A stretch of DNA of 10,439 nt from assembly GCA_009698045.1 (NCBI GenBank), contig WLRE01000043.1, positions 1 through 10,439 of the forward strand, read 5' to 3'. This DNA is from Actinomycetota bacterium. Its GTDB lineage: Bacteria; Actinomycetota; Actinomycetes; Nanopelagicales; Nanopelagicaceae. Both the position numbers and the translations under genes were made by a program. Numbering within the stretch: the stretch's first letter is position 1; each line of letters starts with the position of its first letter. Under the pieces are notes generated by a model, which was given only the letters and a program-made list of their open reading frames with translations, was not told where the DNA came from and ran no database searches. This document shows, piece after piece, positions 6,126-10,439 of the stretch.

Positions 6126-6914
6126 TTAGATACCGTGGCGGCGGTGACGTTCGGAATATGCCCGAAGTGCTCGAAGGAAATCGACTCGTCGAAAATCGGG
6201 CCAATAGGCCTCGCAGAAGTAGAACTCAGAATGTGCTGACTGCCAGAGCAAGAAGCCACCTAATCGTTGCTCACCAGAAGTGCGGATAACTAAATCAGGA
6301 TCGGGTAAGCCCGCGGTGTAGAGATGCTTACTAATCTCATCGACATTGACCGACGCTGCAATTTCTGGGGCAGAGAGCCCGGCTTTGGATTTATCGAGAA
6401 TTAGAGATTTCACGGCATCAGCGATTTCGCTGCGGCCGCCATATCCAATCGCGACATTCACAACAACACCAGGTATCCCCTTGGTTGTGAGTGCAGCTTG
6501 CTTAAGACTCTCTTGTAATTCAAGCGGCAATAACTCCATCGAACCTACCGGGCGGATCTCCCAGCGACCGCGCGAAACAAGTTCTTGAACGCTATCGCTA
6601 ATAATTTTCAGTAAAGGTGCCAGTTCATCGGCTGGACGATGAAGATTCTGATTGGAGAGCAACCAGAGCGTTACTACTTTAACTTGGGTCTGCTCCGACC
6701 AATCAAGCAGGCTAACTATTTTTGAGGCACCGGCTTTATGCCCGCGGGCAGAAGAGGTATCGCCATCGACGCTTGGGTTGGCCTTAGACCAACGACGATT
6801 GCCGTCGAGGATGACACCGATGTGATGCGGGGTTTGTTCAAAATCTAAATTGCGAAAGATCCGCTGCTCATAAAGCGGATAGAGAATTGATTTAAGCGCG
6901 AGCTTTAAATTCAT
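6126..6914 (-). CDS. Cis-prenyl (Z-isoprenyl) diphosphate synthase, short-chain Rv1086-like
   Basis: UppS-superfamily enzyme that adds IPP in cis to an allylic diphosphate, feeding polyprenyl-phosphate carriers for wall synthesis. It has 262 residues from the ATG at 6914; a TTG directly before it is an alternative. The N-terminal LYPLYEQRI, catalytic D37 in VILDGNRRW, GHKAGASK (58-65) and VVNVAIGYGGRSEIADAV (151-168) are visible. The C-terminal LVIRTSGEQRLGGFLLWQSA (208-227) and RVDFLRALRAYSERHR (243-258) closely resemble M. tuberculosis Rv1086, a Z,E-farnesyl diphosphate synthase. Leu85 sits where Rv1086 has Leu84, a residue linked to short product length, against Ala in E. coli UppS. The start lies inside the end of the DUF3817 gene (23-base overlap), indicating coupling. 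The product length is inferred. Confidence 0.9.
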   Translation of the reverse strand: MNLKLALKSILYPLYEQRIFRNLDFEQTPHHIGVILDGNRRWSKANPSVDGDTSSARGHKAGASKIVSLLDWSEQTQVKVVTLWLLSNQNLHRPADELAPLLKIISDSVQELVSRGRWEIRPVGSMELLPLELQESLKQAALTTKGIPGVVVNVAIGYGGRSEIADAVKSLILDKSKAGLSAPEIAASVNVDEISKHLYTAGLPDPDLVIRTSGEQRLGGFLLWQSAHSEFYFCEAYWPDFRRVDFLRALRAYSERHRRHGI

Positions 6915-7218
6915 CAACTGCGCGACGTTCTGCGATAAAGGAAGCTACCGGCAGAGTGCCCGCAAGTATGAACATCACCGTCGTAGTCAGAGATTTCCGA
7001 GCTTTGATGCAGTAGTGGAAAGCTGCAAGGACGTAGATGGGATAGGTAAACCCATGGAGAATTGGTATCCATGTCACCATATCGGCAAGGGCGGAATCTG
7101 GCCAGATGTACTTCACGGGAAGATCGATAAACCAGAGCAGTAGCGACATAACACCTGCCCACATCGCCATAATTCGAAAGCGGAACATAGCGCCGGCTAA
7201 ACCTTGTGCGTTATTCAT
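6892..7218 (-). CDS. DUF3817 family integral membrane protein
   Basis: A small membrane protein of 108 residues with three hydrophobic segments, at about 15-31, 48-69 and 78-95. The order FRIMAMWAGVMSLLLWF, then LHGFTYPIYVLAAF, then GTLPVASFIAERR at 87-99 is typical of DUF3817, an actinobacterial and Bacillus-type family of unknown function. It is compact and full length. Its 3' end overlaps the prenyl synthase gene, and it starts only nine bases after the SURF1-family stop, so it belongs to the same minus-strand block. The ATG at 7218 has either a short AAGG site or a -10-like TAAGGT just upstream. No function can be assigned. Confidence 0.85.
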   Translation of the reverse strand: MNNAQGLAGAMFRFRIMAMWAGVMSLLLWFIDLPVKYIWPDSALADMVTWIPILHGFTYPIYVLAAFHYCIKARKSLTTTVMFILAGTLPVASFIAERRAVDEFKARA

Positions 7219-7224
7219 ATCTTT

Positions 7225-7230
7225 ACCTTA
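7225..7230 (-). promoter_or_regulatory. Ambiguous -10-like or Shine-Dalgarno-like site before the DUF3817 gene
   Basis: TAAGGT on the minus strand starts on the stop codon of the SURF1-family gene and ends six bases before the DUF3817 ATG, the same spacing as the leaderless promoters elsewhere here. The AAGG within it could instead act as a weak ribosome-binding site. Sequence alone does not decide. Confidence 0.25.
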
Positions 7231-7974
7231 TCCATTCGCTTGGCCCTTTGTGAATACTTGCGAAGGTTGCTTAATTGTGGCGCGAGAGATCCAGGGAAGA
7301 ACGAGAACGAGCAGGGCCATTAGCCACCAAATTCCAACATAAGAAATATGTTGCCAGTAATAACCAGCAATCCGTGTCCGCAGTTGGGGGGATGCGAGCG
7401 GCGAATCAGAAATCTTCTGCCCCTCGATAGTTCTTTCTTCTCGAACAATTATGTAGCCATCGAAGAGTTTTAGGTCGGATAGGCCTGCGATAAGCGCCGG
7501 ATCAATGCGGGTCAACACCCCTTGTGCGGGGTCACTCGTATCAACTGTTTGGCGCGGGTAGAGACGACCGGTCACTTTTACTTGCTCGCTAATTGTTTGG
7601 GGTGAGTTATCTTCTAGCCCGCGCAATACCAAAATTGCTCGGTTATCTGATATTTCTAAGAGGCGAACTTCTAACGAGACAGCACGTTTGGATCGCTTGC
7701 CATTTGCCAACATAGGCCTCTGATTGGGCGCTGAATAAATCTGAACATATCTTCCGCTCGCTGTAACAATTCTATTCGCAGCAACTGGACGAAGATTTGC
7801 TCCTGCGGCCGCAACGGAAGTTAGGGCAATAATGGGCTGTTCGGGTTTAACTTGTTCAGCGGCCAGAACATCGCGAGCGCGATGCAATTGCCATAACCCT
7901 AATTCAAGAAAGACTCCGGCAAGAAGTAGTGAGAGAAGTGCAGTCGCTATCTTCTTAGTCAGTGGTGCGGTCAT
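7228..7974 (-). CDS. SURF1 family protein (cytochrome c oxidase assembly)
   Basis: SURF1/Shy1 proteins help insert heme a into subunit I of aa3-type cytochrome c oxidase and span the membrane twice. The 248 residues fit the family. An N-terminal membrane segment lies at about 9-27, leading into the conserved LGLWQLHRARD at 25-35. A long external domain includes GRYVQIYSAPNQRPM and a VTGRLYP strand. A second membrane segment lies at about 211-229 (ISYVGIWWLMALLVLVLPW) after a YYWQH motif. I take the ATG at 7974, not an in-frame codon at 8037, because the family pattern begins here and the longer form would run across most of the upstream small gene. It overlaps that gene by 20 bases. The oxidase itself is not in the window. 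Confidence 0.85.
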   Translation of the reverse strand: MTAPLTKKIATALLSLLLAGVFLELGLWQLHRARDVLAAEQVKPEQPIIALTSVAAAGANLRPVAANRIVTASGRYVQIYSAPNQRPMLANGKRSKRAVSLEVRLLEISDNRAILVLRGLEDNSPQTISEQVKVTGRLYPRQTVDTSDPAQGVLTRIDPALIAGLSDLKLFDGYIIVREERTIEGQKISDSPLASPQLRTRIAGYYWQHISYVGIWWLMALLVLVLPWISRATIKQPSQVFTKGQANG

Positions 7975-8101
7975 CTTGTTTCGCGGCAGCTCGCTTATAA
8001 CGACGGTAAAAACTAGTAAGCAATAAGCCAACGGCAATGACCAGAATTATCATCAGGATTGAACCTGCGGGGCTTACATCAATATTGGTTTGCTCAGACA
8101 T
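7955..8101 (-). CDS. Small single-span membrane protein, 48 residues, unknown function
   Basis: Begins MSEQTNIDVS. One membrane segment lies at about residues 13-30 (AGSILMIILVIAVGLLLT), followed by a strongly basic stretch (YRRYKR) and a charged tail. That predicts an outside N-terminus and a cytosolic C-terminus. Three points support it as real: the ATG is preceded at six bases by a TAGGCT -10 hexamer; it heads a minus-strand gene block; and its 3' end overlaps the SURF1-family gene by 20 bases. It is shorter than usual annotation cut-offs, so it may be missed in related genomes. It could be a small oxidase-associated subunit or a remnant of another small membrane gene; I do not recognise it. 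Confidence 0.65.
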   Translation of the reverse strand: MSEQTNIDVSPAGSILMIILVIAVGLLLTSFYRRYKRAAAKQDDRTTD

Positions 8102-8107
8102 GTGCAT

Positions 8108-8113
8108 AGCCTA
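8108..8113 (-). promoter_or_regulatory. -10 element of the small membrane protein/SURF1 block
   Basis: TAGGCT on the minus strand, then ATGCAC, then the ATG at 8101. The spacing and TAGNNT form match the ispH and xseA promoters, and no Shine-Dalgarno sequence is present. It probably drives the small membrane protein, SURF1, DUF3817 and prenyl synthase genes. Confidence 0.5.
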
Positions 8114-8126
8114 ACTCGCAACACCC

Positions 8127-8132
8127 TAGAAT
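8127..8132 (+). promoter_or_regulatory. -10 element of the DUF4307 gene (leaderless promoter)
   Basis: TAGAAT, then TGACAC, then the ATG at 8139. This is the same hexamer and spacing as for ispH. It lies 13 bases from the opposing -10 of the minus-strand block, making a compact divergent promoter pair. Confidence 0.6.
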
Positions 8133-8138
8133 TGACAC

Positions 8139-8516
8139 ATGAACGAGTACCTCCGGATTCGCTATGGAGTCCGAGAAACAAGTCGACCAGGTTGGCTTAT
8201 TCCTGCCATCGTTCTGGGCATCGTTGGCGGAGGCTGGATACTTTGGACAGCCAACCACCATTCAACTCCGCAGATTCGTTCTACCTTAATATCCTTTGAA
8301 GAAGTATCCGATTCTCAAATTTCAATCAGATATTCACTCGAACTTAAAGATCCATCGATTGCTCATACTTGCTTGTTGACCGCTAAAGATTACGGCGTCA
8401 ATGTCGTGGGCCAATTGACCGACCTAATTCCGACCGGCCAGGCCAAAGTCACTCGCGAAGTCTTAATTCCCACCCGCTTGCGCGCAGTTAATGCGGGCAT
8501 CGAAAAGTGCTTCTAA
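8139..8516 (+). CDS. DUF4307 family membrane protein
   Basis: A 125-residue protein with a short cytosolic N-terminus (RYGVRETSRP at 8-17), one membrane segment at about 19-37 and an external beta-rich domain. The domain resembles the DUF4307 pattern, with two cysteines (C78 in HTCLLTA and C124, second to last) that could pair outside the cell. DUF4307 genes commonly sit beside greA in Actinobacteria, as I recall for Rv1081c and Rv1080c, which supports the assignment. The function is unknown. The ATG at 8139 fits the leaderless promoter. The usual divergent neighbour, the mycothiol conjugate amidase gene mca, is not present in this window. Confidence 0.82.
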   Translation: MNEYLRIRYGVRETSRPGWLIPAIVLGIVGGGWILWTANHHSTPQIRSTLISFEEVSDSQISIRYSLELKDPSIAHTCLLTAKDYGVNVVGQLTDLIPTGQAKVTREVLIPTRLRAVNAGIEKCF

Positions 8517-8534
8517 CTCTTCGCAAATAGCCTC

Positions 8535-8540
8535 TAGACT
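8535..8540 (+). promoter_or_regulatory. -10 element of greA
   Basis: TAGACT lies eight bases before the greA ATG at 8549, in the 32-base gap after the DUF4307 gene. There is no Shine-Dalgarno sequence, so greA is probably also leaderless or nearly so. The spacing is two bases longer than for the other leaderless genes here. Confidence 0.5.
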
Positions 8541-8548
8541 TCTCCATT

Positions 8549-9034
8549 ATGAGTACACCTCCAACCCAGACCTGGCTAACACAAGAAGCGGCTGACCGAC
8601 TATCGGCAGAACTCGCTGAACTTGAAGGTCCGCGTCGCGCCGATATCGTCAAGAAGATTGAAGCTGCTCGCGCCGAAGGTGACTTGAAAGAGAATGGCGG
8701 TTATCACGCCGCTAAAGATGAGCAAGGAAAGACCGAAGCTCGCATCCGCCAACTTCGCCACATGCTCGAAAACGCCCATATTGGTGCGCCACCTGCTGGT
8801 GAATCTGGCGTAGTCGGACTCGGCATGTTGATCACCGTTGATATCGGCGGCGAAGAGATGAAGTTCTTGTTGGGATCGCGCGAAATTGCCACCGATGATG
8901 TCGATGTTTATAGCGAGAAGTCTCCGCTCGGTGCAGCGGTTCTCGGTGCAAAAGTTGGCGATACTGTTATTTTCAAAGCTCCGAATGGCAAAGAGATTAA
9001 CGTTGCCGTTTTAGAAGCTCAGACTTACTTCTAA
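8549..9034 (+). CDS. greA: Transcription elongation factor GreA
   Basis: Binds the RNA polymerase secondary channel and stimulates cleavage of backtracked RNA, restarting stalled complexes. Its 161 residues are full length. The N-terminal coiled coil (about 11-80) carries the tip motif AEGDLKENGGYHAA with acidic residues D45 and E48, the counterparts of E. coli D41 and E44. The C-terminal globular domain holds VVGLGMLITVDIGGEEM, then SPLGAAVLGAKVGDTV at 925-range codons, ending in ITVAVLE-like strands. The ENGGYHAA form is common in Actinobacteria. The start is set by family length and the -10 eight bases upstream. It ends seven bases before the convergent ABC permease stop. Confidence 0.97.
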   Translation: MSTPPTQTWLTQEAADRLSAELAELEGPRRADIVKKIEAARAEGDLKENGGYHAAKDEQGKTEARIRQLRHMLENAHIGAPPAGESGVVGLGMLITVDIGGEEMKFLLGSREIATDDVDVYSEKSPLGAAVLGAKVGDTVIFKAPNGKEINVAVLEAQTYF

Positions 9035-9051
9035 ACTTTATCTACTTAGAA
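9011..9051. repeat. Three-arm inverted repeat across the convergent greA / ABC permease ends
   Basis: TTAGAAG (9011-9017), its complement CTTCTAA (9028-9034, containing the greA stop) and TTAGAA again (9046-9051). The middle arm can pair with either flank, giving mutually exclusive hairpins of seven and six base pairs. The stems are AT-rich and no T-run follows, so this is at best a weak terminator. Confidence 0.35.
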
Positions 9052-9836
9052 CTAGCGTTTTTATATTTACGTACGCTCAGCGGTAAGAAAATTGCCACGA
9101 TCAGGACCATATAAATCAATGACATCGCCAATGGATGTTGGCTAGGCCAAGACCCTGCGGTTGCTCCGAAGATATTGGTTGTGCCGAAGAGTTCCCGGCA
9201 GCCAGCAACCATTGTTGATACCGGATTCCATTCGGCAAAGTATTGAAGGACTCGTGGCATTCCAGTTGTTGGAGCAAATGCATTAGATAGAAATGTCAGC
9301 GGAAAGACTGAGATGAAGACTAAGTTCTGAGCGACTCGTTCATCGCGGACAGAGAGACCGATTATTACGCCGATCCAGGACATAGAAAATCCAAAAGCGA
9401 GAAGAAAGAGGAATGCCAGCGCAGTCTTAAAGAGCCCACCTGATGGCCGCCATCCCACTGCATAACCGACAATTCCCATAACAGCCAGGGTGACAATGTT
9501 TTGAGCGGTATCCCCCACAGTGCGACCAATTACTACTGCTGAACGAGCGATCGGCAGTGATCTAAATCGATCAATCAAACCCTTCTGCATATCAGCGGCA
9601 AGGCCTACTGCTGTTGCGGCCAAAGTAAATGCGACGGTCTGAACGAAAATTCCAGGCATCAAGAGCTGGACATATCCACCCTCTACGCCGGCGTCGATCG
9701 CCCCACCAAAGACATAGCGGAACAAGAGCACGAACATCGCTGGCTGAATCGTTGCAAAGAGCAAGACTTCAGGTACGCGAACTAACTGAAGTAATTGGCG
9801 CTTGGTAATGACGAGGAAATCACTAATGGCGGTCAT
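9042..9836 (-). CDS. ABC-2 type transporter permease (DrrB-like)
   Basis: Membrane half of a two-gene exporter of the daunorubicin-resistance (DrrAB) type, which moves lipids or hydrophobic compounds outward. The 264 residues have about six hydrophobic segments: 25-43, 58-79, 99-125, 138-162, 171-188 and 237-253. Between the second and third lies MQKGLIDRFRSLPIARSA (83-100), the conserved cytosolic coupling helix of this family. NAFAPTTGMPRVLQYFAEWNPVS (185-207) is a typical late motif. Its ATG overlaps the TGA of the ATPase gene (ATGA), showing coupling. The substrate cannot be read from sequence; DrrB labels do not imply drug resistance. Fully visible. Confidence 0.9.
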   Translation of the reverse strand: MTAISDFLVITKRQLLQLVRVPEVLLFATIQPAMFVLLFRYVFGGAIDAGVEGGYVQLLMPGIFVQTVAFTLAATAVGLAADMQKGLIDRFRSLPIARSAVVIGRTVGDTAQNIVTLAVMGIVGYAVGWRPSGGLFKTALAFLFLLAFGFSMSWIGVIIGLSVRDERVAQNLVFISVFPLTFLSNAFAPTTGMPRVLQYFAEWNPVSTMVAGCRELFGTTNIFGATAGSWPSQHPLAMSLIYMVLIVAIFLPLSVRKYKNASSK

Positions 9837-10439
9837 TTCTTGCCACCTCTCTTTTTCGCTTTAACATCGATTTCTTTCTTCTCTTCCGCAGCATGCCCTG
9901 TCAGTGAGAGGAACACATCGTCTAGTGATGGACGTTTGAGTGCGATATCAAGTGGGTGGATCTGAGCATCATCGAGGTTACGGAGAACCTGAATAAGTGC
10001 AGTACTTCCGGTATTAACTGCTGCTGAAACTTTGCGAAGGCCTTGATCGACCGTTGGCTCAACTCCAGCCACGCTCTTCACGATTTCAATAGCCTGAGTG
10101 AGTTGTGCGCTTTCAACAATTACTTCTAGGCGTTCGCCACCGACTTGGCGCTTAAGTTCATCTGAGGTACCACGTGCAATAACTTTGCCGGTATCAATTA
10201 CCGCAATTGAATCGGCAAGCTGATCTGCCTCTTCCAAATATTGAGTGGTGAGGAGAAGTGTTACGCCGCCTTTGACGAGTTCGTCAATGACTCCCCACAT
10301 CTCTTGGCGGCCACGAGGATCAAGACCAGTTGTTGGTTCATCTAAGAAGAGAACTTTAGGTTTAATGATGAGCGAAGCTGCTAAGTCCAGACGGCGACGC
10401 ATTCCACCCGAATAAGTTTTGATGGGACGTTTTGCAGCA
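9833..10439 (-). CDS. ABC transporter ATP-binding protein (DrrA-like; N-terminus outside window)
   Basis: Energises the downstream permease. The open frame runs on past the internal Met at 10402 to the window edge, so the N-terminus with Walker A is missing. The visible part starts near the ABC signature YSGGMRRRLDLA. It continues with Walker B and D-loop KVLFLDEPTTGLDPRG and TTQYLEEADQLAD at the switch. The family C-terminal extension RPSLDDVFLSLTG follows, with a Lys-rich tail. A Gln replaces the usual switch His, which is common in DrrA-type proteins. The stop overlaps the permease start by ATGA. Confidence 0.93.
   Translation of the reverse strand, partial: AAKRPIKTYSGGMRRRLDLAASLIIKPKVLFLDEPTTGLDPRGRQEMWGVIDELVKGGVTLLLTTQYLEEADQLADSIAVIDTGKVIARGTSDELKRQVGGERLEVIVESAQLTQAIEIVKSVAGVEPTVDQGLRKVSAAVNTGSTALIQVLRNLDDAQIHPLDIALKRPSLDDVFLSLTGHAAEEKKEIDVKAKKRGGKK

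Noticed and set aside
7975..8037. Longer N-terminus for the SURF1-family protein
   Set aside because: It would add 21 residues lying wholly within the small membrane gene in another frame, and the SURF1 pattern starts with the membrane segment after the ATG at 7974.
8132..8137. Perfect TTGACA -35 consensus on the plus strand
   Set aside because: It lies between the DUF4307 -10 and its start codon, and no -10 follows at the right distance. Probably chance.
8090..8299. Open frame of 69 codons on the plus strand
   Set aside because: It overlaps DUF4307 in another frame; the DUF4307 frame has the membrane segment, the family pattern and the promoter.
10220..10260. Gln in place of the switch-loop His in the ABC ATPase as a sign of inactivation
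   Set aside because: TTQYLEEAD is a usual form in DrrA-type ATPases, so it does not indicate a defect.
1..10439. CRISPR arrays, insertion sequences, tRNA/rRNA genes or a defence island
   Set aside because: No spaced repeats, transposase-like frames, terminal inverted repeats or tRNA-like folds were noticed; nearly all the sequence is housekeeping coding DNA.

Overview
This window looks like ordinary chromosomal DNA from a small-genome actinobacterium. Genes are tightly packed, base composition is near balanced, and several families are typical of Actinobacteria (DUF4307, DUF3817, a short-chain cis-prenyl synthase, a PIN-PhoH protein, a DrrAB-type exporter). Many genes appear to be transcribed without a leader: a TANNNT -10 hexamer sits 6 to 8 bases before the start codon and there is no Shine-Dalgarno sequence. 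A freshwater acI/Nanopelagicales-like lineage would fit, but that is inference. From memory of the M. tuberculosis map (Rv1080c to Rv1110), the gene set ispH, xseA, xseB, fum, phoH, cis-prenyl synthase, DUF4307, greA is an old actinobacterial neighbourhood, here compressed into about 10 kb.

Layout. 1-610 (minus) is the N-terminal part of ispH, divergent from xseA-xseB-fumarase (636-3718, plus). The -10 hexamers of ispH and xseA lie back to back, one base apart. The fumarase converges with a secreted lytic-transglycosylase-like gene (3734-4396, minus). That gene has a strong Shine-Dalgarno sequence and an intergenic leader of about 150 bases with hairpins. Upstream lies a PIN-PhoH ATPase gene with a TTG start (4638-5960, minus). 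A block of overlapping or nearly abutting minus-strand genes follows: a 48-residue membrane protein, a SURF1-family protein, a DUF3817 protein and a cis-prenyl diphosphate synthase (8101 down to 6126). Divergent from this block, again with leaderless promoters, are DUF4307 and greA (8139-9034, plus). These converge on an ABC-2 permease and its ATPase (9042-10439, minus), the ATPase running off the window edge.

How the genes work together. IspH makes IPP and DMAPP. The cis-prenyl synthase elongates such units toward polyprenyl carriers for cell-wall synthesis, and the secreted transglycosylase-like protein acts on peptidoglycan. XseA and XseB form exonuclease VII. The fumarase serves the TCA cycle, and SURF1 points to an aa3-type terminal oxidase. 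GreA rescues stalled RNA polymerase. No mobile element, CRISPR array, tRNA or rRNA was seen.

I did not find a clear novel multi-gene system. The best leads are the back-to-back leaderless promoters, the long leader of the cell-wall gene, and the 48-residue membrane protein that overlaps SURF1.
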